Source: Alkalisalibacterium limincola (GTDB taxonomy: Bacteria; Pseudomonadota; Gammaproteobacteria; Xanthomonadales; Xanthomonadaceae). From it: DNA of 64,000 nucleotides. Both the position numbers and the translations under genes were made by a program. Location of the stretch: assembly GCF_008017755.1 (NCBI RefSeq), contig NZ_VRTS01000003.1, forward strand, positions 124,001-188,000, in the 5' to 3' direction. Below, in pieces: positions 1-9,706 of this stretch (position 1 is its first letter; each line of letters starts with the position of its first letter). The notes beneath the pieces are model-generated. The model saw nothing but the letters and a program-made list of their open reading frames with translations. It was not told the origin of the DNA and did no database searches.

Positions 1-595
1 AGGCCTGGCCGGTGCGGTACTGCACGCCCGGCCACAGCACCAGCGCGATGCGATGGCCGTGCTCGGCCAGGCAGCGCTCGATCGCCTCCATCGAGACCGT
101 GCCGCCGGGTTCATCGCCCTGCAGCTCGATCAGGTCGGTGGCGGGGTCGAATCCGTGGTGGAGCACCTGCGACTCGGCCACGTGGCGGTCGGAGGGAAAG
201 GCGCCGGCCTCGATGAGGATGGCGGGGCGCTCCGGGGTCGGGCGGTAGAAGCTGACCATCAGCAGGTGCAGGTTCACCGACAGCGTGTTCATCGCGGTGA
301 CTTCGATCGGCTCCGCCCCGAGCACCTCGGCCAGACCGTCGCGCAGATGCTCGTGGTAGTGCATCCAGGGCGGGTCGCCACGGAAATGGCCCTCCACGCC
401 CAGCCGGGCCCAGTCGTCCATCGCCGCCTGTACCGCTGCGGCCGCGCCCCGCGGCTGAAGTCCCAGGGAGTTGCCGACGAAGTAGGTCAGCTCGCCATCC
501 CCGTGCGGGGGAATCAGGAATTCGCTGCGGAAACGGCGCAGCGGATCGGCCGCATCCTGCGCCAGGGCATGGTGCTCTGAGAAAATATCAGTCAT
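1..595 (-). CDS. kynU: kynureninase, partial (N-terminal part only)
   Basis: A PLP enzyme that cleaves kynurenine to anthranilate or 3-hydroxykynurenine to 3-hydroxyanthranilate, plus alanine. The gene runs off the left window edge, so only about 198 N-terminal residues are visible and the PLP lysine lies outside. Recognisable family segments are YFVGNSLGLQPRG, HFRGDPPWMHYHE and LWPGVQYRTGQA. The ATG at 593-595 follows the decarboxylase gene by 25 bases on the same strand, so the two are probably co-transcribed. Its product feeds the 3-hydroxyanthranilate enzymes encoded just upstream. Confidence 0.93.
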   Translation of the reverse strand, partial: MTDIFSEHHALAQDAADPLRRFRSEFLIPPHGDGELTYFVGNSLGLQPRGAAAAVQAAMDDWARLGVEGHFRGDPPWMHYHEHLRDGLAEVLGAEPIEVTAMNTLSVNLHLLMVSFYRPTPERPAILIEAGAFPSDRHVAESQVLHHGFDPATDLIELQGDEPGGTVSMEAIERCLAEHGHRIALVLWPGVQYRTGQA

Positions 596-620
596 TAATC
601 AAGTGCTTGTCGTGTTTTAT

Positions 621-1631
621 TCAAGTAAAACGTGATGCAGGCAGGCCCAGCCATTCCAGTGCCGTGCCGTGGAAAAGGCGGGCCTGGGCGGTGTCCTCGA
701 GTCCCAGCGCGCTGATGCCGGCGCCTGGCTCCTGCTCGCCCAGCGGGAACGGGTAGTCGGTGCCGAGCATGACCGTGTCCACGCCGGCCACGTCGATGAG
801 GTAGCGCAGCGCGGCGTCGTCGTGCACGCAGGAGTCGAAGTACAGCCGGCCGAAGTACTCGCGCGGGTTGCGCGGATTGTCGGTGGCGACGAGGTCCGGG
901 CGCATGCGGAAGCCGTGCTCGATGCGGCCGATCGTGTAGGGGAAGCTGCCGCCGCCATGGGCCAGGCACACCCGCAGCTTCGGGAAGCGTTCAAGCACGC
1001 CACCGAAGATCAGGCTGCAGGCCGCGCGCGACTGCTCGGCGGGCATGCCCACCAGCCACGGCAGCCAGTACTTGGGCATCGTCTCGGCGCCCATCATGTC
1101 CCACGGGTGGACCAGGATCGCGGCGCCCAGCGCCTCGGCGGCCTCGAAGAACGGGGTCAGCTCCGGGGCGTCGAGGTTCCACTCGTTGATGTGCGAGCCG
1201 ATCTGAACGCCCTGCAGGTCGAGCTGGTCGATGCAGCGTTCCAGTTCCTGCACCGCCAGCTGCGGCGACTGCAGCGGCACCGTGCCGATGCCGGCGTAGT
1301 GCCGGCGGTGGTTGCGGCAGGTTTCCGCCATGTGGTCGTTTAGCGCCTTGTGCAGCTCCAGCGCATGGTGGCCCTTGGCGCGGTAGTTGAACATCACCGG
1401 CACCGTCGAGATCACCTGCACCTGGACGCCGAAGCGCGCGTAGTCGGCGATGCGCTCCTCCGGATCCCAGGTCTTGGGCCAGATCTCGCGGAAGAACTTG
1501 CCGTCCTTGTAGATCCGCGCACGGCCGTCGTCGCCGTGGTGGATGACCGGAAAGCGGGTATCGCCGTACTTGGCCGCCAGATCGGGCCAGGTGCGGGGCA
1601 GGTAATGGGCGTGTGTGTCGATTTTCAGCAT
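621..1631 (-). CDS. nbaD: 2-amino-3-carboxymuconate-6-semialdehyde decarboxylase (ACMSD)
   Basis: A 336-residue amidohydrolase-fold, metal-dependent decarboxylase. It converts 2-amino-3-carboxymuconate semialdehyde to 2-aminomuconate semialdehyde and CO2, diverting carbon from quinolinate/NAD synthesis to catabolism. The metal ligands known in the family are all present: H7 and H9 (DTHAHYLP), H175 (LVHPWDMM), H225 (LAHGGG) and D292 (LGTDYPFP). I chose the ATG at 1629-1631 because the family N-terminus (MLKIDTHAHYLP) begins there; an upstream in-frame ATG at 1658 adds only unrelated residues. It is followed by kynU and separated from the rest of the pathway by an opposite-strand gene. Confidence 0.93.
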   Translation of the reverse strand: MLKIDTHAHYLPRTWPDLAAKYGDTRFPVIHHGDDGRARIYKDGKFFREIWPKTWDPEERIADYARFGVQVQVISTVPVMFNYRAKGHHALELHKALNDHMAETCRNHRRHYAGIGTVPLQSPQLAVQELERCIDQLDLQGVQIGSHINEWNLDAPELTPFFEAAEALGAAILVHPWDMMGAETMPKYWLPWLVGMPAEQSRAACSLIFGGVLERFPKLRVCLAHGGGSFPYTIGRIEHGFRMRPDLVATDNPRNPREYFGRLYFDSCVHDDAALRYLIDVAGVDTVMLGTDYPFPLGEQEPGAGISALGLEDTAQARLFHGTALEWLGLPASRFT

Positions 1632-1665
1632 GGGCTGGGAGTGTAGACCAAAGCCCACCCGGGCC

Positions 1666-1679
1666 GCCCGTGCACGGGC
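1666..1679. promoter_or_regulatory. 14-bp perfect palindrome between divergent genes, possible operator
   Basis: GCCCGTGCACGGGC is a perfect inverted repeat in the 73-base gap between the divergently read ACMSD gene and the 2H-like gene. A dyad in such a place could bind a dimeric repressor for one or both genes. No regulator for it is visible in the window, and a palindrome of this length rich in G and C can occur by chance, so this is only a candidate. Confidence 0.3.
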
Positions 1680-1704
1680 CGGCCATGCACGGCATCATGT
1701 CGGC

Positions 1705-2232
1705 ATGCCGCGATCGATCGCCACCACCGGCCGCGCCAGTCCGCCGTGGCCGGGCTATGGCGCACGAGGCACCCTGGTCCTGCCGCTTCCCGGGTCGTGG
1801 CTTGAGTCGCTGCCACCCTTGCTCGAGGTGGATGGCGTGGTGCTGGGACGCAAGTCCGAGGCCCACCTGACGCTGCTCGATCGCAAGGCCGCTGCCCAGG
1901 TGCGCCGCGCCTGCGCCGAAGCGGTGGTGCGCGCCGCCTTCCTGGCCCAGGACTGGTCCATGCAGGCCACGGGCGAGCGATGGCTGCTGCGCAAGGACCT
2001 GCCTTCGGGACGGACGGCGCACGCGCTCATCACGATGGTGGACGCCCCTGGATTCGCCGCGTTCCGGGCCGCACTGGGGAGGGCATGCGGCGTCGAGCTG
2101 CCCGAAGCCATGGCGCACGTCACGCTGTACGTGGCCGGCAAGCCCACCGGCATCGGGTTGCCGGACGTGGCGGCGTTCCACCGCCTGCGCGTGAAACGTG
2201 TCGACGCCGGTGGTGCCCCTCAGGCGTCGTAG
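1705..2232 (+). CDS. 2H phosphoesterase-like protein of unknown substrate
   Basis: A 175-residue protein with two H-x-T motifs, AHLTLLDR (H54, T56) and AHVTLYV (H138, T140), about 84 residues apart. This is the signature of the 2H phosphoesterase superfamily (LigT/ThpR, cyclic phosphodiesterases), whose paired motifs form the active site. Overall similarity to named members is weak, so the substrate is unknown; RNA 2',3'-cyclic ends or nucleotide phosphates are typical of the family. I chose the ATG at 1705 because the upstream extension lies in the intergenic palindrome. It is the only plus-strand gene inside the catabolic cluster, and its 3' end overlaps the dioxygenase gene by 13 bases. 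Confidence 0.7.
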   Translation: MPRSIATTGRASPPWPGYGARGTLVLPLPGSWLESLPPLLEVDGVVLGRKSEAHLTLLDRKAAAQVRRACAEAVVRAAFLAQDWSMQATGERWLLRKDLPSGRTAHALITMVDAPGFAAFRAALGRACGVELPEAMAHVTLYVAGKPTGIGLPDVAAFHRLRVKRVDAGGAPQAS

Positions 2233-2741
2233 CGGGCCGGAGCCGGGTTGACGTGCCCGCACTGCGCGCAGGTGCGGTTCTCGCGCGAGCCATAGAAGCG
2301 ATCGAACACCGGCGGGAAGTCGTTCTCGATGTCCCGGAGCTCGAAGAACTCCTCGTACACGAGGTGGTTGCATTGTTCGCAGAACCACATCAGGCCATCG
2401 AGTTCGCCCGGCTGCCGCCGGCGTTCGATGACCAGGCCGACCGAGTCCGCCGCGCGTTGTGGTGAGTGCGGCACCTTCGGTGGCAGGTAGAACACCTCGC
2501 CGGCGCGGATCGGGATGTCGCGGGCCACGCCATCCTCCTGCACCTTCAGCACCATCTCGCCTTCGAGCTGGTAGAAGAACTCCGGGCCTTCCTCGTAGTG
2601 GTAGTCGGTGCGCTGGTTGGGTCCGCCGACCACCATGACGATGAAGTCGCCGTCATAGACGCACTTGTTGCCCACGGGCGGCTTGAGCAGGTCGCGGTGC
2701 TCGTCGATCCAGCGCTGGAAGTTGATCGGTGGGCTCAGCAT
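2220..2741 (-). CDS. nbaC: 3-hydroxyanthranilate 3,4-dioxygenase
   Basis: A 173-residue cupin, Fe(II) extradiol-type dioxygenase that opens the ring of 3-hydroxyanthranilate to give 2-amino-3-carboxymuconate semialdehyde, the ACMSD substrate. The catalytic metal ligands are visible as H48, E54 and H92 ([18 protein letters not shown]). The C-terminus carries the second, rubredoxin-like metal site of the bacterial enzymes, two CxxC pairs at C121/C124 and C158/C161. The start at 2741 follows a GGAG element. It lies 31 bases after the permease gene, probably in the same operon. In Xanthomonas relatives the same enzyme also serves NAD synthesis. Confidence 0.95.
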   Translation of the reverse strand: MLSPPINFQRWIDEHRDLLKPPVGNKCVYDGDFIVMVVGGPNQRTDYHYEEGPEFFYQLEGEMVLKVQEDGVARDIPIRAGEVFYLPPKVPHSPQRAADSVGLVIERRRQPGELDGLMWFCEQCNHLVYEEFFELRDIENDFPPVFDRFYGSRENRTCAQCGHVNPAPARYDA

Positions 2742-2772
2742 GGCGGTTGCTCCGTCGTGCGGGTGGACGCCC

Positions 2773-3738
2773 CTATCGTGCCAGCCACAGGGCCATCCAT
2801 GCATACAGCGGGATGCCGATGGCCAGGTTGAACGGGAAGGTGATGCCCAGTGCGGCGGTGATGCAGCGTCCGGTGTCGGCCTCCGGCAGGCCGGTGCGCA
2901 CCGTGGCCGGTGCGGCGATGTAGGACGCGCTCGACACCATGGCACCAAGCACCGTGGCGCCGGACGCCGACAACCCGACCATGTGCCCCAGCAGCACGCC
3001 ACCGGCACCGTGCAGCAGCGGCAGCGTGGTCGCGAAGAGCGTCAGCTTGAGCCAGCCGCTGCGCAGCGCCGCCAAGCGTCCGGCGGCCAGGATGCCCATG
3101 TCGAGCATGAACAGCATCAGCACGCCCTGGAACAGCGCGAAGTACATCGCATCCACGGATTTGATACCGCCGGGGCCGGCGATCACACCGATGGCGAGGC
3201 CGCCGACCAGCAGGATCACCGATTTGCCGGTGAAGACCTCGCGCAGCGTGTGGTGGCGCGCTGCCGGGTCGACCGGGCCGTTGCTGCCCCGGTGTGCCAG
3301 CCACAAGGCCAGCAGCAGGGCAGGCACTTCCAGCGCCACCACCAGGGCGACCAGTACACCCTCGGCCGGGGCACCGGCGCGCTCGACGAACTGGTTGGCC
3401 GCGATGAACGTCACCGCCGATACCGAGCCGTAGTGGGCGGCCATCGCCGCGGCATTCGTGCGGCCATCGCGCAGGATCCGGCGGGCGATGAAGTAGGTGG
3501 TGAAGGTCGTCACCACGCCGGCGGCGATCGTGATCGACAGCAGCAACAGCAGTTCGCCCGGCGCCTGGCCGCGCAGCGCGACGCCACCCTTGAGGCCGAT
3601 GGCCAGCAGCAGGAAGATCGACAGGTAGGCCTGGATCTGGGGCGGGATCTCCAGGTCGCTGCGTACCGCCCGGGCAATGAGGCCCAGCGCGAACGCCAGC
3701 ACCACCGGCGAGGAAAGGTTGGTGAGGAGCAGTTCCAT
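2773..3738 (-). CDS. SbtA-like sodium-dependent bicarbonate permease family protein
   Basis: A 321-residue polytopic membrane protein with about ten hydrophobic segments and the typical family start ([20 protein letters not shown]). It resembles the SbtA/DUF897 permeases, whose cyanobacterial founder is a Na+/HCO3- symporter. No SbtB-type PII partner is encoded nearby. The gene sits 7 bases after the RidA-type deaminase and close to a beta-carbonic anhydrase gene, which fits handling of inorganic carbon. Transport of an organic acid intermediate of the pathway is an alternative. The family call is firm; the substrate here is inference. Confidence 0.82.
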   Translation of the reverse strand: MELLLTNLSSPVVLAFALGLIARAVRSDLEIPPQIQAYLSIFLLLAIGLKGGVALRGQAPGELLLLLSITIAAGVVTTFTTYFIARRILRDGRTNAAAMAAHYGSVSAVTFIAANQFVERAGAPAEGVLVALVVALEVPALLLALWLAHRGSNGPVDPAARHHTLREVFTGKSVILLVGGLAIGVIAGPGGIKSVDAMYFALFQGVLMLFMLDMGILAAGRLAALRSGWLKLTLFATTLPLLHGAGGVLLGHMVGLSASGATVLGAMVSSASYIAAPATVRTGLPEADTGRCITAALGITFPFNLAIGIPLYAWMALWLAR

Positions 3739-3745
3739 CAGTCGT

Positions 3746-4174
3746 CTACCGGGCCGCAGCTGTGCATTTGAGTTCGATCGCGATCGGTGTGGGTAGGGCG
3801 GTGATGCCCAGCGTGGTGCGGCAGGGCGCGCTCGCCGGGTCGGGGAAATACTCCTTCCACACCTCGTTGTAGGCCGCGAAGTCGCGCTCCATGTCGGTCA
3901 GGTAGACGGTCACGTCCACCAGGTCCTCCCATTGCGCGCCCGCCGCCTCCAGCACGCGGCGCACGTTGGCGAACACCGAGTGGGTCTGGGCGACGATGTC
4001 GTAGTCGTCGAGCAGGCCGTTGTCGTCGTAGACGTTGCCCGGGACGGCATTGGACTGCGGATCGCGTGGGCCCAGGCCCGACAGCAGCAGCAGGCCGCCG
4101 ACGCGGCGGGCGTGGGGGTAGCTGCCAACCGGGCGGGGCGCCTGGTCGGCCTGGATGCCATCGTCATTGCTCAT
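3746..4174 (-). CDS. RidA-family protein, probable 2-aminomuconate deaminase
   Basis: A 142-residue protein of the RidA/YjgF/UK114 family. In bacterial 2-nitrobenzoate and 3-hydroxyanthranilate pathways a member of this family (NbaF/AmnD) hydrolyses 2-aminomuconate to 4-oxalocrotonate and ammonia. The location between the aminomuconate semialdehyde dehydrogenase and the dioxygenase supports this over generic enamine deaminase activity. The family core is clear ([36 protein letters not shown] with the usual arginine). Its ATG overlaps the stop codon of the carbonic anhydrase gene (ATGA), indicating translational coupling. Confidence 0.87.
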   Translation of the reverse strand: MSNDDGIQADQAPRPVGSYPHARRVGGLLLLSGLGPRDPQSNAVPGNVYDDNGLLDDYDIVAQTHSVFANVRRVLEAAGAQWEDLVDVTVYLTDMERDFAAYNEVWKEYFPDPASAPCRTTLGITALPTPIAIELKCTAAAR

Positions 4175-4853
4175 GCTTCGAGTTTCTCCGATCCCGGGAC
4201 ACGACGGCCGCTGCGTACGCTTTCCACGGCGCGCGCGTAGTTTGCCGCCAGCGAGGACGGTTCGCCCGTGCCCAAGCCCAGCCTGCGGATGCGACCGTCG
4301 AACAGCGCGTAGATCCACGCGTGCACCGACAGCGGCTGGCCGCGGTCCCACGCGTCCCTGACGATGGTCGAGCGGCACACCGTGTACGCCTGCTCGATCG
4401 TGTTGAGTTCGCACAGGCGCGCGTGGCGCAGCGACTCCGAATCAACGCCTGCCAGCAGGTCGCGTGCTTGTCGGCGACGTCGGCCACGTGCCGCAGCCAG
4501 TGGTCGGCCAGGCCCACCCGGGTATCGGACATCGCGGCATGCACGCCGGAACAGCCGTAGTGGCCACAGACGATGATGTGCTCGACCTTGAGCACGTCGA
4601 CGGCGAACTGGATCGTGCTCAGGCAGTTGAGGTCGGTGTGGACGACCACGTTGGCGATGTTGCGATGGACGAAAACCTCGCCCGGCTGCAGTCCAGTCAC
4701 CTGGTTGGCGGGCACGCGCGAGTCGGAACAGCCGATCCACAGGTATTTCGGGTTCTGTTCCTCGGACAGCCGCTCGAAGAACCCGGGGTCCTCGTGCTGG
4801 ACCCTCTCGGCCCAATCGCGGTTGCGCGTCAGCAGGTCGTCAATTGCGGTCAA
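4171..4853 (-). CDS. can: beta-carbonic anhydrase, interrupted by one-base frameshift
   Basis: A zinc enzyme interconverting CO2 and bicarbonate. The first frame gives the active-site motifs CSDSR and HYGCSG (zinc ligands Cys, His, Cys and the Asp/Arg dyad). Near 4463 the frame breaks: the first frame reads on into a long arginine-rich nonsense tail, while the next frame continues the family sequence ([31 protein letters not shown]). Adding one base restores about 227 residues, the normal length. The restored frame ends in an ATGA overlap with the next gene, which argues for a sequence error rather than a dead gene. The start is TTG at 4851-4853 behind GGAGTGAG. Confidence 0.88.
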
Positions 4854-4856
4854 GAC

Positions 4857-6302
4857 TCACTCCAGTGAAAGACAGATATTGCGGGGCTCGGTGAAGAAGC
4901 GCATCGCCTCCACCCCCCCTTCGCGGCCGAGGCCGGACTGGCCCATGCCGCCGAAGGGCGTTCGCAGGTCGCGAAGCATCCAGGTGTTCACCCAGACGAT
5001 GCCCGCGCGCACGTCGCGTGCGACGCGATGTGCGCGGGCCACGTCGCCGGTCCAGATGCTGGCCGCCAGGCCGTAGTCGCCGGCGTTGGCCAGGCGCAGC
5101 GCATCGGCCTCGTCGTCGAAGGGCTGCAGCGTGACGACCGGGCCGAAGATTTCCTCGGTATTGGTGCGCGCGTCCGGGCCCAGGCCCTCGATGACGGTCG
5201 GGGCGATGAAGCGACCCCCGGCGCAGCGGCCGGGGAGCGACACCGCGTTGCCGCCACACAGGATCGTGCCGCCCTCGGCGCGTGCCAGGTCCAGGTATCC
5301 GGCGACCTTTTCGAAGTGGGCCTTCGACACCAGCGGGCCGGTCGTGGTGCCGGCTTCACGCGGGTCACCCACCACGAGGCGTTGCGCCGCGGCCACGAAC
5401 TGGTCGCGGAACGCTTCGTAATAGCCACGCTGCACGAGGATGCGGGAGGCGCACAGGCAGATCTGCCCGCTGTTCTGGAACGCCGCGCGCAGCAGCGTGT
5501 CGATCACGCGTGCGCGGGGCGCGTCCTCGAAGACGATGGCGGGGTTCTTGCCGCCCAGTTCCAGTGACACCTTGCGGAACATCGGCGCGGCGCGCGCTGC
5601 GATGTCGCGGCCCACGGCGGTGGAACCGGTGAAGCTGATCGCGTGCACGTCCGGGTGGCCGACCAGTGCAGGGCCCAGCTCCGGGCCGCGGCCATGGACG
5701 ATGTTGAGCACACCGGGCGGCAGGCCGATCTCGCGGCTGGTCTCTCCGAGCATCCAGGCACTCAACGGCGTGACTTCCGAGGGCTTCGCCACGACGCAGT
5801 TGCCGGCAGCCAGCGCCGGGGCGATCTTCCAGGTGAACAGGTAGAGCGGCAGGTTCCATGGGCTGATGCAGCCGACGACGCCGAGCGGTTGCCGCAGCGT
5901 GTAGTTCAGGCCGGCCTCGCCGTGGTGGCTTTCGCTGCCGAACTGCATCGCCGAGGCGGCGAAGAAGCGCAGGTTGGCGATCGCCCGGGGGATCTCGATC
6001 TCGCGGACCAGCTTCAGGGGCTTGCCGGTGTCCAGCGACTCGGCCTGGACGAAGTCCTCGGTACGCGCCTCGATCGCGTCGGCGAGGCGGTTGAGCCAGC
6101 CCGCACGCCACGAGCCGGGAAGTGCCGACCAGGTCGGGAACGCGTGCCGGGCGGCGTCCACCGACGCCTCGACGTCGGCGGCGGTGCCGTCGGGGCACAG
6201 GGCATGGACGCTGGCGGTGGCCGGGTCCTCGACCTCGAGCCAGCCACCGGAACCCGCGGGCCGCTGGTGTCCGCCGATCAGGTGCGAAAGGTGCGTGGGC
6301 AT
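4857..6302 (-). CDS. nbaE: 2-aminomuconate semialdehyde dehydrogenase (aldehyde dehydrogenase family)
   Basis: A 481-residue NAD-dependent aldehyde dehydrogenase with catalytic residues N150 (SPWNLP), E248 (LELGGKNP) and C282 (GQICLCASR). Its nearest kin oxidise 2-aminomuconate or 2-hydroxymuconate semialdehyde. The location next to ACMSD, the dioxygenase and the deaminase fixes the likely substrate as 2-aminomuconate semialdehyde. It ends 3 bases before the carbonic anhydrase start and carries that gene's ribosome-binding site in its last codons. The step competes with spontaneous cyclisation to picolinate. Confidence 0.9.
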   Translation of the reverse strand: MPTHLSHLIGGHQRPAGSGGWLEVEDPATASVHALCPDGTAADVEASVDAARHAFPTWSALPGSWRAGWLNRLADAIEARTEDFVQAESLDTGKPLKLVREIEIPRAIANLRFFAASAMQFGSESHHGEAGLNYTLRQPLGVVGCISPWNLPLYLFTWKIAPALAAGNCVVAKPSEVTPLSAWMLGETSREIGLPPGVLNIVHGRGPELGPALVGHPDVHAISFTGSTAVGRDIAARAAPMFRKVSLELGGKNPAIVFEDAPRARVIDTLLRAAFQNSGQICLCASRILVQRGYYEAFRDQFVAAAQRLVVGDPREAGTTTGPLVSKAHFEKVAGYLDLARAEGGTILCGGNAVSLPGRCAGGRFIAPTVIEGLGPDARTNTEEIFGPVVTLQPFDDEADALRLANAGDYGLAASIWTGDVARAHRVARDVRAGIVWVNTWMLRDLRTPFGGMGQSGLGREGGVEAMRFFTEPRNICLSLE

Positions 6303-6355
6303 GCGTGAAGCTTACCCGTACGCAGCCACGTACGGACAGGTCGGGAAGGGCTGGT

Positions 6356-6678
6356 TCAGAGGTAGAGCGCGATGTCGACGTCGACCATGACCACGCCACC
6401 GGGGGGCACGGTCTGCGGTTCGTGGTACTCGAAACCGACGCTGCCGTCCTCGGTGCGGGCCACGCGGGCGCCCGCCACGTGGGCGGTCCGGGCGAGCCAT
6501 GGAAGTACAGGGTGACGATTTCGGCGACCTGCAGGTCGAAGCCGGGCGGTCGGAAGATGCCGCAGCCGCCCTCCGACATGTCCTGGATCTGTGCCAGCCA
6601 GGCACGCTCGCCGTGGCTGATCAGGACGTGCGCGGCGAAGGGCACGCGCTCACCCCAGCGCTGATCGAACTCTTCCAC
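6356..6678 (-). CDS. PilZ-domain protein, interrupted by one-base frameshift
   Basis: A short single-domain PilZ protein, a likely cyclic di-GMP receptor. The c-di-GMP-binding motifs are intact: RWGER (RxxxR) near residue 7 and DMSEGG (D/NxSxxG) near residue 33. The frame breaks near 6495; the next frame restores the beta-barrel sequence (AHVAGARVARTEDGSVGFEYHE) and ends at 6356. With one base added the product is about 107 residues. The start is GTG (6676-6678) behind AGAGGGGG. It lies 12 bases after the SDR gene and 53 bases before the dehydrogenase gene, an unexpected place for a signalling protein. Confidence 0.8.
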
Positions 6679-6690
6679 GACACACCCCCT

Positions 6691-7476
6691 CTAGAGTGAA
6701 CGCGTGCGTCCGCCGTCGACAGGCAGGTTCACGCCATTGATGAAAGCCGCGGCCGGGGAGCACAGGAAGGCGATGGCGGCTGCCGTTTCACCGGCCCGGG
6801 CAAAGCGGCCGGCGGGTACCGTGGAAAGCATGCCGGCGGCCACGTCCTGTTCGGATGTGCCGCTCTTGGCCGCGTTGGCCTTGATCAGGCTCGACAGGCG
6901 CCCGGTGTCGGTGAAGCCCGGCAGCACGTTGTTCACGGTGATGCCATGCGGCGCCAGCTCGCTGGCCAGCGTCTTCGCCCAGGCCGCCACGGCGCCGCGC
7001 ACGGTGTTGGAGACGCCGAGGTTGGGGATGGGTTCCTTGACCGAGGTCGAAATGACGTTGACCAGGCGGCCGAAGCCCGCCTCCTTCATCGCCGGCAGCA
7101 CCAGGCGCAGCATCGTCTGTCCCCCGATGAGGTGGCGGCGGAACGTGCCCAGGTAGGCGTCGTCGTCGGCATCCGCCGCCGGGCCGCCCGGTGGGCCGGC
7201 GGTGTTGTTCACCAGGATGTGGACGGGATGCTCGCGTACCAGCGCGGCGACCGCCTGGGCCAGGCCCGCGGTGTCGTCCATGTCCACGGCGAGGTGGCGA
7301 TGGCGCTGGTTCGAGGGGCGGGGCAGGGCATCGCTGACCTCGGCCAGCACGTCGCCACGCCGCGCCAGCACGGTGACTTCCGCACCCAGCAGCGCCAGCT
7401 CGTGGGCAGCCGCCGCGCCGATGCCTTCGGAGGCGCCGCACACGAGGGCATGGCGGCCGGTCAGATCCAGGTCCAT
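6691..7476 (-). CDS. SDR-family protein lacking the catalytic Tyr and Lys
   Basis: A 261-residue short-chain dehydrogenase/reductase-fold protein. The nucleotide-binding segment is present but slightly atypical (GASEGIG, LVNNTAG). The catalytic serine position is kept (VIST, S143), but the YxxxK motif is replaced by S156-N-T-V-R160. A known subgroup of FabG-like SDRs also lacks the standard tetrad, so activity may differ from a normal oxidoreductase or be lost. It is the first gene after two small unknown genes on the minus strand and probably joins the catabolic transcript. Its role in the pathway is unknown. Confidence 0.75.
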   Translation of the reverse strand: MDLDLTGRHALVCGASEGIGAAAAHELALLGAEVTVLARRGDVLAEVSDALPRPSNQRHRHLAVDMDDTAGLAQAVAALVREHPVHILVNNTAGPPGGPAADADDDAYLGTFRRHLIGGQTMLRLVLPAMKEAGFGRLVNVISTSVKEPIPNLGVSNTVRGAVAAWAKTLASELAPHGITVNNVLPGFTDTGRLSSLIKANAAKSGTSEQDVAAGMLSTVPAGRFARAGETAAAIAFLCSPAAAFINGVNLPVDGGRTRSL

Positions 7477-7543
7477 CGCTCACTCCCGGTTCGTTCGCGG
7501 CGTCGGGGCCGCAGGGATGGGAAAGTGTGCCGCAATCCGGGGC

Positions 7544-7849
7544 TCAGCGCCTCGGCAACGCCTGCACCATCTTCGGGGCGAGTGCGTCGTCGTCCTTGGC
7601 CTCGGGCGGGTCGAGCGCCTCCAGCGACAGGCCCCAGGCTTCGGCGTCGGCCTCGTCGAGCCCGTCGAAGGAGCGGTAGTCGGCGTCCAGCAGCGCCGCG
7701 CGCGCGGTGTCGATGTTCTCGTACACCAGCGTCCGGCCATCGCAGTCGAGCACGTCGGCGGTGCCGGCATCGAGCTCGCGCAGACGCGCCCACATCAGCG
7801 TGTCGCCGATCACGTAGAGCCACCACTGGATCATCGTCGTTTCGCCCAT
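7544..7849 (-). CDS. small conserved-looking protein of unknown function
   Basis: A 101-residue protein I do not recognise. It begins with an aromatic, hydrophobic stretch (MIQWWLYVIGDTLMWARL) and then becomes acidic, ending in LAPKMVQALPRR. It has no signal peptide and no full membrane span. A second possible start at 7834 gives MIQWW. It lies 19 bases after a small membrane protein gene and 67 bases before the SDR gene, so it may be part of an asnS-led transcript. Codon use matches its neighbours, supporting a real gene. Confidence 0.6.
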   Translation of the reverse strand: MGETTMIQWWLYVIGDTLMWARLRELDAGTADVLDCDGRTLVYENIDTARAALLDADYRSFDGLDEADAEAWGLSLEALDPPEAKDDDALAPKMVQALPRR

Positions 7850-7868
7850 GGGGTTTCCATCAGTCAGG

Positions 7869-8152
7869 TCAGAACTGGGCCACCAGCCAGGCCAGCACGC
7901 CCAGCGTGCCCAGCAGGCAGGTGGCCAGCAGCCAGCGTGCCGGCATCGCCAGCTTCGGCAGGATCGGGTCGGCGTGGTAGCGGTAGCGGGCCGTCAGCAC
8001 CCAGCGCAGGAACACCCAGTCGAAGGCGGAGTCACCCACCGCGGTGCGCCGGTCCTGCATGTGCCGGTAGCTCAGCGGCCCGAAGATCGCGTAGCCCGAC
8101 AGGCCGGAGATGGCCAGCGCCAGCGAACTGAGCAGGAACAGCAAGCCGCCCA

Positions 8153-8153
<1 letters not shown>
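7869..8153 (-). CDS. small two-span membrane protein of unknown function
   Basis: A 94-residue protein with a hydrophobic segment at each end (about residues 4-26 and 72-92) and a charged middle (YRHMQDRRTAV, LTARYRYHADPILPK). The middle is probably on one side of the inner membrane. Its ATG overlaps the asnS stop by one base (TGATG), so translation is probably coupled to asnS. No known domain is visible and no function is proposed. Confidence 0.65.
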
Positions 8154-9553
<1,400 letters not shown>

Positions 9554-9706
9554 GCCTTGTATCTCCAGAGGTGTTGGGCCGGCTGGCCGCTGCCAGGGCC
9601 GTCAAGCGCCGTAGCATAACGGATACGCTGGTCGGGATTCAGCGTCTTCACGCGCATCGGCGGTATCATGGAGGCGTTGCGATCCACCCGATTCCAGAGG
9701 ACTGCC

